Below, piece by piece: positions 29,415-38,830 of a DNA stretch of 64,000 bases (position 1 is the first letter of the stretch; the number at the start of each line of letters is the position of its first letter). The position numbers were made by a program, and so were the translations under genes. The stretch comes from Flavobacteriaceae bacterium (GTDB lineage: Bacteria > Bacteroidota > Bacteroidia > Flavobacteriales > Flavobacteriaceae): the NCBI GenBank assembly GCA_013003555.1, contig JABDIV010000090.1, positions 1 through 64,000 of the forward strand, in the 5' to 3' direction. The notes under the pieces were generated by a model. The model made no database searches, had not been told where the DNA came from, and saw only the letters and a program-made list of their open reading frames with translations.

Positions 29415-30125
29415 ATGATTAAACAAAAATTAATATTTATTATTCTTTTAACATTTGTGGGTAATATTCTGTTCGCTCAGGAACCTTTAAATCAGTTTGA
29501 TGATGAGGGACAACGGCACGGCAAATGGTCAAAAAACTTTAAAAAAACCGATCAGCTTCGCTACCAGGGGCAATTCAATCACGGCAAGGAAATAGGTGAG
29601 TTTAAATACTATCAGTTGATAGGTAAGGTGAGTAAGCTAGCTGCAATAAAGCAATTCGATCCCGATTCGGATGAGGCTTTCGTAAAATTTCTTTCCTTAA
29701 AGGGAAAAACCATCAGTGAAGGGAAAATGCGGGCAAAGACGTATATCGGGACATGGCGTTATTATCATAAGAATTCCGATCAGTTAATGACTCTTGAAAA
29801 TTATGATGACGACGGTAAACTAAATGGAAAGCGAATAGTTTACTATGTGAACGGACAAGTTGCCGAAGAGTTAAATTATAACGCAGGATTGTTAGTTGGT
29901 GAATCAAACTATTATGCCATGAATGGTACATTGGTAAAACACTATAATTATGAAAATGATGTTCTTCATGGCCCATCGAAACACTGGGATGAAAACGGAC
30001 AATTATTAATCGAAGGCCAATACAAGCGCGGAAAGAAAAACGGGATATGGACCTACTATAAAAATGGAGAAGTGCTGGAAGAAAAAGACTTCTCATATGT
30101 TCCAAAGTATAAAAAGAAGAATTGA
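29415..30125 (+). CDS. MORN/YwqK-type repeat protein, secreted
   Basis: A 236-residue protein with an N-terminal signal peptide (cleavage near NILFAQ). It is built of about seven short repeats of the MORN_2/YwqK kind, each with a G-x-W-x-Y/Y-x-N-G core: GKWSKNFKKTDQLRY, GTWRYYHKN, GKRIVYYVNGQ, GESNYYAMNG, GPSKHWDENG and GIWTYYKNGE. Databases often name such proteins YwqK-family antitoxins, but no toxin gene is next to it and the secreted form speaks against a classical toxin-antitoxin role. Its function is not known. Confidence 0.8.
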   Translation: MIKQKLIFIILLTFVGNILFAQEPLNQFDDEGQRHGKWSKNFKKTDQLRYQGQFNHGKEIGEFKYYQLIGKVSKLAAIKQFDPDSDEAFVKFLSLKGKTISEGKMRAKTYIGTWRYYHKNSDQLMTLENYDDDGKLNGKRIVYYVNGQVAEELNYNAGLLVGESNYYAMNGTLVKHYNYENDVLHGPSKHWDENGQLLIEGQYKRGKKNGIWTYYKNGEVLEEKDFSYVPKYKKKN

Positions 30126-30152
30126 AACCATTTTGAAAAGCATTTCAGACCA

Positions 30153-30182
30153 GGCAAGATTTAAAGATTTTGCCTTTTTTTA
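30153..30182 (+). terminator. Terminator after the YwqK-like gene
   Basis: GGCAAGAT / ATTTTGCC pair over 8 bp with one G-T wobble and a six-base loop, followed by a run of T (30175 onward). The mnmA promoter box begins a few bases later. Confidence 0.75.
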
Positions 30183-30186
30183 TTTG

Positions 30187-30194
30187 TAAATTTG
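30187..30194 (+). promoter_or_regulatory. TAnnTTTG -7 box of mnmA
   Basis: TAAATTTG lies 76 bases before the ATG at 30271. The -33 element is unclear; TTTG at 30169 is only 14 bases away and sits in the terminator stem. Confidence 0.5.
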
Positions 30195-30270
30195 CCGATA
30201 ATTCGATGGTTTAGAAGTTGCCTAAACGGGATTGAATGATCAATATTAAGTGCCAAAACTTTGTAAAGGA

Positions 30271-31458
30271 ATGAAACGAGTAATCGTGGGACTTTCAGGA
30301 GGTGTAGATTCAAGTGTTGCAGCTTATTTGCTAAAGCGGCAAGGCTATGAGGTTATTGGCTTGTTTATGAAAAACTGGCATGATGATTCCGTTACGATCT
30401 CAAAAGAATGCCCCTGGTTAGAGGATAGCAACGACGCCATGTTAGTTGCCGAAAAGCTGGGAATACCGTTTCAAACGGTCGATTTAAGCGCTGAGTATAA
30501 GGAACGCATCGTCGATTATATGTTTCGTGAATATGAGCAAGGTCGTACGCCGAATCCGGATGTGTTGTGTAACCGGGAAATCAAATTCGATGTTTTTTTA
30601 AAAATCGCTTTGAAGCTGGGCGCCGATTATGTTGCGACAGGTCATTATTGCCGAAAAGAAGCTATAGAAATGGAAGGTAAAACCATTTATCGCCTTCTGG
30701 CAGGCAAAGACAAGAATAAAGACCAGTCCTATTTCCTCTGTCAATTGTCGCAGGACCAATTGGCCAAAACCCTGTTTCCATTGGGCGATCTGACTAAGCC
30801 TGAGGTACGTGAATTAGCTAATACACTTAACCTGATAACAGCGGGTAAAAAAGATTCCCAAGGATTATGCTTTATCGGGAAAGTCAGATTACCTGAATTT
30901 CTCCAGCAAAAGTTAAAACCCAAAGAAGGAGTTATCGTCGAGGTTCCGGAGGATTATGAAGTGTATTCTGAATATCAGCCTGATTTCACGACTCATGAAG
31001 AAAAATTAAAATATATGGCCCGCAGGATCGATTATGATAAAACCGACGGGAAAATAGTTGGGACACATTCGGGCGCGCATTATTTTACCATAGGTCAACG
31101 AAAGGGCCTGGCCGTAGGAGGAACCCCTGAACCCTTGTTCGTCATCGACACTGATGTGGATGAAAATGTAATTTATACGGGGCAGGGTCATAAGCACCCT
31201 GGATTATTCAGGCAAGCCTTATTTGTCAATAAGGACGACATACATTGGGTGCGTCCCGATCTGAAACTTGAAATCGATCAATCCATGGCGGTTTTAGCAC
31301 GAATCAGATATCGACAGCCCTTGCAGCAAGCGACTTTATTTCAAGTTGATAGCGGACTCTATGTAGAGTTTAAAGAGCCGCAATCGGCAATTACACAAGG
31401 ACAGTTTGTAGCCTGGTACCTTGACGATGAATTAGTTGGTTCTGGAGTTATTTCTTAA
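30271..31458 (+). CDS. mnmA: tRNA-specific 2-thiouridylase MnmA
   Basis: Adds sulphur to U34 in the wobble position of tRNAs for Lys, Glu and Gln. The PP-loop SGGVDSS (9-15) binds ATP. The two catalytic cysteines are C100 (NPDVLCN) and C200 (SQGLCFIG). GHYCR and [10 protein letters not shown] are typical, and the C-terminal beta-barrel region (about 275-395) includes TIGQRKGL. I chose the ATG at 30271 (395 residues), which begins the conserved [15 protein letters not shown] at 30250 would add seven residues. An AAAGGA lies directly before the ATG, rather close for a ribosome binding site. Confidence 0.95.
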   Translation: MKRVIVGLSGGVDSSVAAYLLKRQGYEVIGLFMKNWHDDSVTISKECPWLEDSNDAMLVAEKLGIPFQTVDLSAEYKERIVDYMFREYEQGRTPNPDVLCNREIKFDVFLKIALKLGADYVATGHYCRKEAIEMEGKTIYRLLAGKDKNKDQSYFLCQLSQDQLAKTLFPLGDLTKPEVRELANTLNLITAGKKDSQGLCFIGKVRLPEFLQQKLKPKEGVIVEVPEDYEVYSEYQPDFTTHEEKLKYMARRIDYDKTDGKIVGTHSGAHYFTIGQRKGLAVGGTPEPLFVIDTDVDENVIYTGQGHKHPGLFRQALFVNKDDIHWVRPDLKLEIDQSMAVLARIRYRQPLQQATLFQVDSGLYVEFKEPQSAITQGQFVAWYLDDELVGSGVIS

Positions 31459-31482
31459 ATTGCAGTTGCACAAGCGACAATT

Positions 31483-33090
31483 ATGAAAAAGAAATTACTT
31501 TTAATGAGCGTTTTATTCGTTCAAGCCTTGACTTTTGCTCAAGTTGAAGATGCTTGGGTATTCTTTAATGATAAGGATAATGTCGATGCTTCACTCGCTG
31601 ATCCCATCAGCATTTTAACTCAAAAAGCCCTAGATCGCAAATCCAATCATGGAGTAGCCGTCGATTTCAGAGATGTACCGGTGAATGAGACTTATATCAC
31701 CCAGGTCAAGAACGCCACCGGGATTTCGGTTTGGGCCAAATCGAAATGGTTTAATGCGGTTCATGTAAGAGGAAGCCAGGCCGATATCAATGCGTTGTTG
31801 AGTCTTGGTTTTGTTGATCATGTAGAATTCGCAAATAGTGATCTGAACGCAGGAAGAACTCTTCAACCGATCGGAAACAAATTTGCCGTTGAGGATTCAC
31901 GCGTTTCCTTCAATTATGGTCAAACTCAAAATCAAGTTGAAATGCTCAATCTTCATTTGTTACATGAATTAGATCATACCGGAGACGGTATTACCATAGC
32001 TGTGCTTGATTCGGGTTTTCCTGGAGTAAATACCAATGCCGGATTCCAGCGTTTAAGAGATGCCGGTGATCTTTTGGATGGCTACGATTTTGTGGATCGG
32101 ACTGTGAATGTGTATGCGTTTTCATCTAGTGATCATGGAACCAAGGTATTGAGTACAATAGGAGGTTTTCTCCAGGATCAGTTCGTTGGAACCGCTCCGG
32201 ATGCCAGTTATTATGTTTTCAGAACAGAAGATGTGCTCAGCGAGAATCCTGTAGAGGAGAGTTATTGGGTTGAAGCCGCCGAACGAGCGGATAGTCTTGG
32301 AGTTGATATTATTAACACCTCTTTGGGATATAAAGGATACGATAATCCAAATTACTCGTATACTTCTGCTGACATGGATGGGCAAACCGCATTTATTAGC
32401 CGGGGAGCCAATATCGCCGCCGAGAAAGGTGTTCTATTGATAAATTCAGCTGGAAATTCAGGTGCCAGTGGAGTAAATGCCCCTGCCGATGCGCCGGGCG
32501 TGTTTAGTATCGGTGCTGTCGATGCCAACGGGGATTATGCCGCGTTCAGTTCACAGGGTAGTATTGTTCAACCAACTCAAAAGCCTGATGTGATGGCACG
32601 TGGTTCGGGGAGTTCAGTAATAAATTTTTCTGCAAGCATTCTTCAGAATAACGGGACATCATTCAGTTCACCAATACTTGCCGGTGCAGCGGCCTGTCTT
32701 ATGCAGGCGCTTCCAGATCTAACTCCAGATCAGCTAAAATCTATTATCCGGCAATCGGCCTCTCAATACGATAGTCCGGATTTCTTTTTGGGCTATGGCA
32801 TTCCCGATTTCAATCAAGCTTTAACCATAGGACTTGACTTAGTAGAACCCGATAGGTTTACATTTGATGTTTATCCAAATCCGGTTAGAAACCGATTAAA
32901 TTTTAGATTCCCTTCGGAGGTAGAAACTGCGGAAGTTTTTGTTTTTGATGTACTGGGGAAATTAACGATGCAGGTTAGCATAAGTAAGGGTCAACCCTTT
33001 ACAGATATGTCATCGCTTTCATCAGGGATTTATCTGGCGCGAATTGTATCTGGCGACCAATCTTCAACCTTTAAACTGATAAAAGAGTGA
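31483..33090 (+). CDS. S8 (subtilisin-like) serine protease with T9SS C-terminal domain
   Basis: A secreted protease of 535 residues. Residues 1-20 are a signal peptide (ending LTFAQ), and residues about 22-150 look like an inhibitory propeptide. The catalytic triad is D176 (AVLDSGFPG), H218 (SSDHGTKVL) and S393 (NNGTSFSSP), with the oxyanion-hole asparagine N322 in NSAGNSG. The last 80 residues form a type A T9SS sorting domain: FDVYPNPVRNRLNF, then SSGIYLARIVSG and the ending FKLIKE. It is therefore expected to cross the outer membrane by type IX secretion. It lies 24 bases after mnmA and directly abuts the next gene. Confidence 0.92.
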   Translation: MKKKLLLMSVLFVQALTFAQVEDAWVFFNDKDNVDASLADPISILTQKALDRKSNHGVAVDFRDVPVNETYITQVKNATGISVWAKSKWFNAVHVRGSQADINALLSLGFVDHVEFANSDLNAGRTLQPIGNKFAVEDSRVSFNYGQTQNQVEMLNLHLLHELDHTGDGITIAVLDSGFPGVNTNAGFQRLRDAGDLLDGYDFVDRTVNVYAFSSSDHGTKVLSTIGGFLQDQFVGTAPDASYYVFRTEDVLSENPVEESYWVEAAERADSLGVDIINTSLGYKGYDNPNYSYTSADMDGQTAFISRGANIAAEKGVLLINSAGNSGASGVNAPADAPGVFSIGAVDANGDYAAFSSQGSIVQPTQKPDVMARGSGSSVINFSASILQNNGTSFSSPILAGAAACLMQALPDLTPDQLKSIIRQSASQYDSPDFFLGYGIPDFNQALTIGLDLVEPDRFTFDVYPNPVRNRLNFRFPSEVETAEVFVFDVLGKLTMQVSISKGQPFTDMSSLSSGIYLARIVSGDQSSTFKLIKE

Positions 33091-34032
33091 ATGGGTAATC
33101 GAATCACCGAATTATTTGGGATTGAGTACCCGATCGTTCAAGCCGGTATGATATGGAATAGCGGGTGGCGTTTGGCCTCTGCTGCGAGTAATTCAGGAAT
33201 ACTCGGCCTTTTGGGAGCAGGATCGATGTATCCTGATGTATTACGTGAACATATTCGGAAATGTAAGGCGGCGACCGATAAGCCATTTGGTGTGAATGTT
33301 CCGATGCTTTACCCGGATATTGAATCGATCATGAATATTATTTCCGAAGAAGAAATCAAAATAGTTTTTACTTCGGCCGGAAATCCAAAAACATGGACAA
33401 GCTGGCTTAAAGAACGCGATATTATTGTTGTACATGTTGTGAGCAGCCTGAAGTTCGCCATGAAAGCTCAGGATGCAGGCGTCGATGCCATTGTTGCAGA
33501 GGGATTTGAAGCCGGTGGCCATAATGGCCGTGATGAAACGACGACCTTTACCCTCATTCCGATAGTTAAAGAACATATAAATATTCCGTTGATGGCCGCT
33601 GGGGGTGTGGCTACAGGACGTGCTATGCTTGCAGCCATGGTGCTTGGTGCTGACGGGGTTCAAATCGGAAGCAGATTTGTTGCAAGTGAAGAATCCTCAG
33701 CCCATCAGGCGTTTAAAAGAGCTGTGGTAGATGCCAAAGAGGGGGATACACAACTTACGTTAAAAGAATTAGCCCCTGTCAGGCTTATCAAGAATAAGTT
33801 TTATAATGATATTATAGAGCTGTATAAAAAAGGACCCACAACCGATGAATTAAAAACACTACTGGGACGTGCGAGAGCCAAGCGAGGCATGTTTGAAGGC
33901 GATCTTGAAGAAGGTGAGCTGGAGATCGGGCAGATTTCCGGATTGATTCATGACATAAAACCGGTAACTGAGATCGTTCATGAAATAATGGCCGAATTTA
34001 ACCAGGCAAAAACAGATTTAAAATCACTTTAG
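33091..34032 (+). CDS. Nitronate monooxygenase family flavoprotein
   Basis: An FMN-dependent TIM-barrel protein of the nitronate monooxygenase (2-nitropropane dioxygenase) family, 313 residues. Family stretches are EYPIVQAGMIW near the N-terminus, EGFEAGGHNGRDE, and AAGGVATGRAMLAAM with LGADGVQIGSRFVASEES for the flavin-phosphate site. The family also holds FabK-type enoyl-ACP reductases, so the substrate is open. The ATG follows the protease stop codon without a gap. It is separated by 3 bases from mazG. Confidence 0.9.
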   Translation: MGNRITELFGIEYPIVQAGMIWNSGWRLASAASNSGILGLLGAGSMYPDVLREHIRKCKAATDKPFGVNVPMLYPDIESIMNIISEEEIKIVFTSAGNPKTWTSWLKERDIIVVHVVSSLKFAMKAQDAGVDAIVAEGFEAGGHNGRDETTTFTLIPIVKEHINIPLMAAGGVATGRAMLAAMVLGADGVQIGSRFVASEESSAHQAFKRAVVDAKEGDTQLTLKELAPVRLIKNKFYNDIIELYKKGPTTDELKTLLGRARAKRGMFEGDLEEGELEIGQISGLIHDIKPVTEIVHEIMAEFNQAKTDLKSL

Positions 34033-34035
34033 CAT

Positions 34036-34809
34036 ATGGCGAGCAGAGCCGAACAATTGAAAGCCTTTGACAGGCTATTAACCATCATGGACGAACTGAG
34101 GGCACAATGTCCCTGGGATAAAAAACAAACGATGCAGACGTTGCGTCATCTCACGATTGAAGAGACCTATGAATTGGGTGATGCTATTTTAAACAATGAT
34201 CTTCGGGAGGTTAAAGGGGAATTGGGTGATCTTTTGCTTCATATTGTGTTTTATGCAAAGATTGGAAGTGAGACTGGTGATTTTGATGTGGCCGATGTTT
34301 GCCATTCTATTTGTGATAAGCTTATAGAAAGGCATCCACACATTTATGGAGATGTTGATGTAGCCGACGAAGAAGAGGTCAAGAAGAATTGGGAAAAAAT
34401 AAAACTTAAGGAAGGTAAAAAAAGTGTTCTGGAAGGCGTTCCCGCCGGGTTACCTGCTTTAGTTAAAGCGAACAGGATACAGGATAAAGTAGCCGGTGTC
34501 GGATTTGACTGGGAAGAACCGCATCAGGTTCTTGAAAAGGTTAAGGAAGAGTTGAATGAATTTGAAAGTGAAATTGCCGCGGGTGATTCTGATGCTATTG
34601 AAAGTGAATTCGGCGATGTTCTATTTTCGTTGGTTAATTATGCCCGATTTTTGAAAATCAATCCTGAGAATGCTCTTGAGCGAACAAACAAAAAGTTTAT
34701 AACACGCTTTAAATATTTAGAAAGTAAGGCCCGGGAATCAAATAAATCACTGCACGATATGACCCTTATTGAAATGGATGCTTATTGGGAAGAAGCAAAA
34801 AAAATATAA
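34036..34809 (+). CDS. mazG: Nucleoside triphosphate pyrophosphohydrolase MazG
   Basis: Hydrolyses NTPs and dNTPs to monophosphates and pyrophosphate, a house-cleaning role and, in some bacteria, a modulator of (p)ppGpp. Two MazG domains are visible. The first (about 25-110) has CPWDKKQTMQTLRHLTIEE and LGDLLLHIVF. The second (about 160-250) has EVKEELNEFESE-like and EFGDVLFSLVNYARF stretches. The acidic EExxE and ExxD metal sites are present in the first domain. The length of 257 is normal. It ends a run of co-directional genes from mnmA. Confidence 0.95.
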   Translation: MASRAEQLKAFDRLLTIMDELRAQCPWDKKQTMQTLRHLTIEETYELGDAILNNDLREVKGELGDLLLHIVFYAKIGSETGDFDVADVCHSICDKLIERHPHIYGDVDVADEEEVKKNWEKIKLKEGKKSVLEGVPAGLPALVKANRIQDKVAGVGFDWEEPHQVLEKVKEELNEFESEIAAGDSDAIESEFGDVLFSLVNYARFLKINPENALERTNKKFITRFKYLESKARESNKSLHDMTLIEMDAYWEEAKKI

Positions 34810-34926
34810 TGTTTGATCATCAACATCCAAAACAGACTTATACTACGTATATAAAATACAATCTTAGTCTTATTAAGCGGTTAAGGATTAAGAAGGTAGT
34901 TTTATTTAGTTTAGTTAGGGATCATG

Positions 34927-34955
34927 TCCTACTCGTTTCTGGGTAGGATTTGATT
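34927..34955. terminator. Weak hairpin between mazG and the DUF349 gene
   Basis: TCCTAC / GTAGGA stem of 6 bp with a ten-base loop, followed on the + strand by a T-rich stretch. It is positioned between convergent genes but is much weaker than the other terminators in the window. Confidence 0.35.
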
Positions 34956-34956
34956 T

Positions 34957-36987
34957 TTAATAGAGTTTCTTAATTATTTTAAGTTTTTCCTCCCAGACGT
35001 GCAGATCATCTCGCTGTTTATCTATTTTTTTATGAACTTCCATCACAACAGGATTATCTGACTCGACATTAGAAAAGAATTGCAAATTATTCTCTAATTG
35101 ATTGATCTCACCACTGATTTCATCGATGCGTTTTCTTATATAATTTCGTTCGCTATCAAGCTGGTATTTATCTTCCGTTTGCACAATCGATTCCAGTTTA
35201 CTTTCAAACTTTAACAGCTCAACCTTCGATTTGTCGGCATCTAATTTATTATATAAAGCGTTGATCGCCTTGTTGAATTTCCCTTCAACATACCTTTTAT
35301 TATGTGGTACTTTACCCAATGCTTTCCATTCATCTACCTTAGATTTGATCAAATCAATATCGGTATTGATATCTCCCGAAAGGGTCAGGCCTTTTAAACT
35401 ACCGAGCAGTTCATTCTTTTGGTCATAGGCTTCATTTTCCTCTTTGTTATCTTCATTCCTGCGTTCGTGTAATCGATTAAAATAATGATTACAAGCACCT
35501 TTAAACTGGTTCCAGATCTTATCACTATCCCGTCTTGGCACATGGCCAATAGCTTTCCAGTCGCTTTGAATTTTTTTCATCAAAGGTGTTGTTTTTTCAA
35601 AATCAGGATTGTCTTTATTAGCCTCGGCTATCCCTATCAATTCAAGCTTCTTATTCAAATTCTCATATTGTTCCTTTTTTAAACTTTTATAGAATTGATT
35701 TTTCTTTCGATTGAATGCCCTGACTGCCTCTTTAAATTTTGACCAGGTAGCCTCGTTAACTTTTATCGGGACCTTTCCGGCATTAAAAAATTGTTGACGG
35801 AGATCTTCTACTGAGTTGATTTTCTTCTGCCATGAAGAATGATTATTCGATTCGTCCTCACTCAGATTCAAGATTTGTTCGATGATCTCGTGTTTTTTCT
35901 CAAGATTTTTTTCGTAGGCCTTATCCAATTCCTGATAATAGGCTTGTCGTTTCTCATGAATAACCTTAGTAGCCGTTCTGAATCGCTCCCATAATTCTTC
36001 CCGGTGTTCTTTTGCGACAGGCCCTAATTCTTCCTTCCACATTTTATGTAAAGCCTGGAGTTCACGAAAGGCCCGGTTGTTATCCTCATCTTGTGCCAGC
36101 TCCTCGGCACGCTCTATGATTTTTGTTTTTTTCTCCAGGTTGTGCTTGAAATCGAGATCACGGAGATCGCGATTCAGGTGAAGGAAATCATAAAAATTCT
36201 CAACATGATGGTGGTAGTTGTTCCAAACATTGTTGTATTTATCTCTTGGAATTGGTCCTGCATTTCGCCATCGTTCCTGAAGCGCCTTAAAATGCTTATA
36301 GGTGGTATTAATGTTCTCTTCAACATTCAACAGTCCCTTGATTTCCTCAATGATCTCAAGCCGATTCTCCAAATTGAGTTTAAAGGACTTCTGAAGGTTT
36401 TTATAGTGAGTCTGGCGCTGTTCACGATAAGATTTAAACAAGGCATTAAACTTCGATTTTAAAGGAAAGTCAAATCGAAAATCTATAGAATTTCCGCCGG
36501 CCTCTAAAAACTCAGCTTTTTTTGATTCGAGTAAAGTCCCGAATTGCTTGTTAAAGGCAGACTTGATCTGCTCAATAGTATGTTTAAGGGTATGAATTTT
36601 ATCACTTTTGAGAAGGGTTTCCATTTCATCAACAAGATCCGCCATGCTTAGGGTCGAATAGTCCTTTTCCTCAGTGACTTCGTTTGCCTTGGAATCTTTT
36701 TCAGCCTCCTTGGCATTCGTGCTCTCGATTTCCGTCAATATCTCATCGGATTCTTCAGTGCTGTCTCCCGACTCTTTAGTGCTGTCAACAGATTCTTCAG
36801 TGTTATCTTCAGATTCTTCAGTGTTATCTCCAGATTCTTCAGTGCTGTCATCGGTTTCTTTACTTTTAGGAGAATCTATTTTCGCATCCTCTTTTTCCGA
36901 TTCAAGTTCTGGCTTAGGTTCTTGAATATCAGCAACTTCATTTTCTTTTATTCCATCTGCTTCTTGCAGGTTTTCTTTCTCAGACAT
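34957..36987 (-). CDS. DUF349 repeat protein with acidic N-terminal repeats
   Basis: A 676-residue, mostly helical, charged protein. Residues about 1-110 are a disordered acidic region with a heptapeptide repeat of the DSTEESG type (near 45-79). From about 150 several DUF349 units follow, each of about 70 residues, recognisable by the W-x-x-x-G-x-[VI]-P-[RK] core: ERWRNAGPIPRDKYN, QFFNAGKVPIKV, SDWKAIGHVPRRDSD and DEWKALGKVPHNKRY. The C-terminus is coiled coil. The function of DUF349 is not established. No signal peptide is seen. It is likely read from its own promoter. Confidence 0.88.
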   Translation of the reverse strand: MSEKENLQEADGIKENEVADIQEPKPELESEKEDAKIDSPKSKETDDSTEESGDNTEESEDNTEESVDSTKESGDSTEESDEILTEIESTNAKEAEKDSKANEVTEEKDYSTLSMADLVDEMETLLKSDKIHTLKHTIEQIKSAFNKQFGTLLESKKAEFLEAGGNSIDFRFDFPLKSKFNALFKSYREQRQTHYKNLQKSFKLNLENRLEIIEEIKGLLNVEENINTTYKHFKALQERWRNAGPIPRDKYNNVWNNYHHHVENFYDFLHLNRDLRDLDFKHNLEKKTKIIERAEELAQDEDNNRAFRELQALHKMWKEELGPVAKEHREELWERFRTATKVIHEKRQAYYQELDKAYEKNLEKKHEIIEQILNLSEDESNNHSSWQKKINSVEDLRQQFFNAGKVPIKVNEATWSKFKEAVRAFNRKKNQFYKSLKKEQYENLNKKLELIGIAEANKDNPDFEKTTPLMKKIQSDWKAIGHVPRRDSDKIWNQFKGACNHYFNRLHERRNEDNKEENEAYDQKNELLGSLKGLTLSGDINTDIDLIKSKVDEWKALGKVPHNKRYVEGKFNKAINALYNKLDADKSKVELLKFESKLESIVQTEDKYQLDSERNYIRKRIDEISGEINQLENNLQFFSNVESDNPVVMEVHKKIDKQRDDLHVWEEKLKIIKKLY
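36749..36853. repeat. 21-base minisatellite, five units, inside the DUF349 gene
   Basis: Five in-frame 21-base units beginning GATTCTTCAGTG on the + strand (36749, 36770, 36791, 36812, 36833). Each encodes one seven-residue acidic repeat. Units three and four are nearly identical, the others differ at a few bases, so the array may change in copy number without shifting the frame. Confidence 0.9.
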
Positions 36988-37082
36988 TTTTAAAATGTTT
37001 TATTACATCATAGCTTTACTCCATTAAATATACTAAAAACAAATGGAAACAATTAAGGTGAACAGCCGGAATCTGATGACTT

Positions 37083-37838
37083 TCAAGTCATCCATATAGA
37101 CCAGGCTTTTTCAGCCTGGAGCTCAAGCATTTTTTTTCCATTACTGACTTGTGCACCCTGAGATGCCCCGCGTTTCATGAATTCGGTCATGCTTGGATTA
37201 TAAATCAAGTCAAAAAGAAGATGACGTGTATCAAGATGTTCATATGGAAGATTCGGACACTCATCAACATTCGGGAAGGTTCCCAAAGGCGTACAATTGA
37301 TTATAATTTGATGAGTTTTAATGATTTCAGCAGTTAACTCATCATATGTAAAACCATTGTCGCGCTTCGATCTGGAAACGTAGTTAAACGATAAGCCGAG
37401 CTTAATTAAGACGTAAACTATCGCTTTAGATGCTCCTCCTGTACCGAGAATTAAGGCGCTTTGATGATGTTTGGAGAGTAATGGCTTTAGACTGTTCTTA
37501 AATCCGAATGCATCTGTATTGTAGCCTTTAAGATTGCCCTTTTTTGTAAACTTTATGGTGTTAACCGCTCCAATGCGTTTTGCCGTTTTGCTAAGTCGAT
37601 CCATATAGGGAATAATACTTTCCTTATACGGGATCGTTACATTTAAGCCTTTGAGGTCAGAATTTTGTTCAAGAACAGCTCGAAAACCGGAAAGGTCTTC
37701 CAAATCAAAGTTTTGGTAGTAGTATGGCAACCCTTCATTTTTGAACTTTTCGTTAAAAAAATGCCTTGAAAAAGAATATTCGATATGCCTGCCGACGAGT
37801 CCGAATTTATACACGATATTTCCTTGTTTTTTGGCCAT
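37083..37838 (-). CDS. aroE: Shikimate dehydrogenase
   Basis: NADPH-dependent reduction of 3-dehydroshikimate to shikimate in aromatic amino acid synthesis. Signature stretches are FGLVGRHIEYSFSRHFF, NVTIPYKESI with the catalytic lysine, GAVNTIKF, and the dinucleotide-binding GTGGASKAIVYVL. The length of 251 is near the family norm. The ATG at 37838 lies 32 bases inside the upstream DUF368 gene; a GTG eight codons later (37814) would start at VYKFGLVGR and is an alternative. It is the last gene of a DUF368-DUF368-aroE unit. Confidence 0.94.
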   Translation of the reverse strand: MAKKQGNIVYKFGLVGRHIEYSFSRHFFNEKFKNEGLPYYYQNFDLEDLSGFRAVLEQNSDLKGLNVTIPYKESIIPYMDRLSKTAKRIGAVNTIKFTKKGNLKGYNTDAFGFKNSLKPLLSKHHQSALILGTGGASKAIVYVLIKLGLSFNYVSRSKRDNGFTYDELTAEIIKTHQIIINCTPLGTFPNVDECPNLPYEHLDTRHLLFDLIYNPSMTEFMKRGASQGAQVSNGKKMLELQAEKAWSIWMT

Positions 37839-38826
37839 ACCACTCCAATGCCAGCACGATTAGTATTCCAAATATAATATAACCAATGGCGATAAAGGTA
37901 TTCTGTGACCAGTCGGGCAGATAACGCTGATAATTCTCAATGATCAAGTTTCCCTTCGAGTCGAGGAGCATGCCACCGGCCTCATCAAGCTTATAAATGG
38001 TTTGCTTCCAGGGCCAGAGCACACCGAGAGATCCAATAATAAAACCCATAAGAACAGAGAGGGTAAGATTTCGATAGTACTTTAAAACATAGTTTAAGAT
38101 GTGGGAAAAGGTGATCAGACCAGCCATTGAACCTAAGGTGAAAACTGCTAATACCTTCAACATTCTCACACGTTCCGGATTGCTCATAAAGCTAAAGTCA
38201 CCACCAAATAGATCGAAGATGGTATCATATAACGCATTTACAGAATCGACAAGCAAGAGCACATAATTGCCGAGCAAAATCAGGATAAAGGAGCCTGAGA
38301 ATCCCGGAAGCGTCATGCCAGAAACGCTTATCATTCCGCAAAAAAACACAAATAACAAATTGTCATTTTCTTTAGCAGGATCTAAAAAACTTATTCCTAT
38401 CCCGATTAAAACTCCGGCAGCCAAACCGATAAATGTTTTTGAATTCCAGTATTTGAAGTCCTTACTTATATAATAGATCGAACCGATCATCATACCGAAG
38501 AAGACACTCCAAACATACAGTTCAAAGTGCCTGATTAAATAATCAAGTAATTGAGAAACGCTGAAATAACTTACGATCATGCCCAAGAACAGCAACACCA
38601 GAAACTGACCGTTTATATATTGATAGAAGCTTTTATAGCGACCATTGAATAACAATTTAAGCGCTTTGCCATTGAGTTTCTGAAGAGAATAAATAAATTC
38701 CTCATAAAAGCCTGCCACAAATGCCACGACACCTCCTGAAACACCTGGAACTTTATTCGCTGCGCCCATACCCAGCCCTTTAATAACCAGGAAAATCTTG
38801 TCTTTAAACTTACGTGCGCTTCTCAT
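37807..38826 (-). CDS. DUF368 polytopic membrane protein (second copy)
   Basis: A multi-pass inner-membrane protein of 339 residues with about eight to ten hydrophobic segments. The DUF368 signature GMGAANKVPGVSGGVVAFVAG is near residue 20, and a second, repeat-like TLPGFSGSFILILLG lies in the middle, reflecting the internal symmetry of the family. DUF368 proteins (PopT) have been linked to recycling of undecaprenyl phosphate across the membrane. It is a paralogue of the gene 4 bases upstream, and its 3' end overlaps aroE by 32 bases. The role assignment comes from family knowledge. Confidence 0.9.
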   Translation of the reverse strand: MRSARKFKDKIFLVIKGLGMGAANKVPGVSGGVVAFVAGFYEEFIYSLQKLNGKALKLLFNGRYKSFYQYINGQFLVLLFLGMIVSYFSVSQLLDYLIRHFELYVWSVFFGMMIGSIYYISKDFKYWNSKTFIGLAAGVLIGIGISFLDPAKENDNLLFVFFCGMISVSGMTLPGFSGSFILILLGNYVLLLVDSVNALYDTIFDLFGGDFSFMSNPERVRMLKVLAVFTLGSMAGLITFSHILNYVLKYYRNLTLSVLMGFIIGSLGVLWPWKQTIYKLDEAGGMLLDSKGNLIIENYQRYLPDWSQNTFIAIGYIIFGILIVLALEWYGQKTRKYRV

Positions 38827-38830
38827 GGGG

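Noticed and set aside
29415-30125. YwqK-like gene as half of a toxin-antitoxin pair
   Set aside because: It has a signal peptide and no adjacent toxin candidate; the neighbour is mnmA.
36674-36925. Serine-rich open frame opposite the DUF349 gene
   Set aside because: It is the antisense image of the 21-base repeat, whose lack of stop codons keeps all units open.
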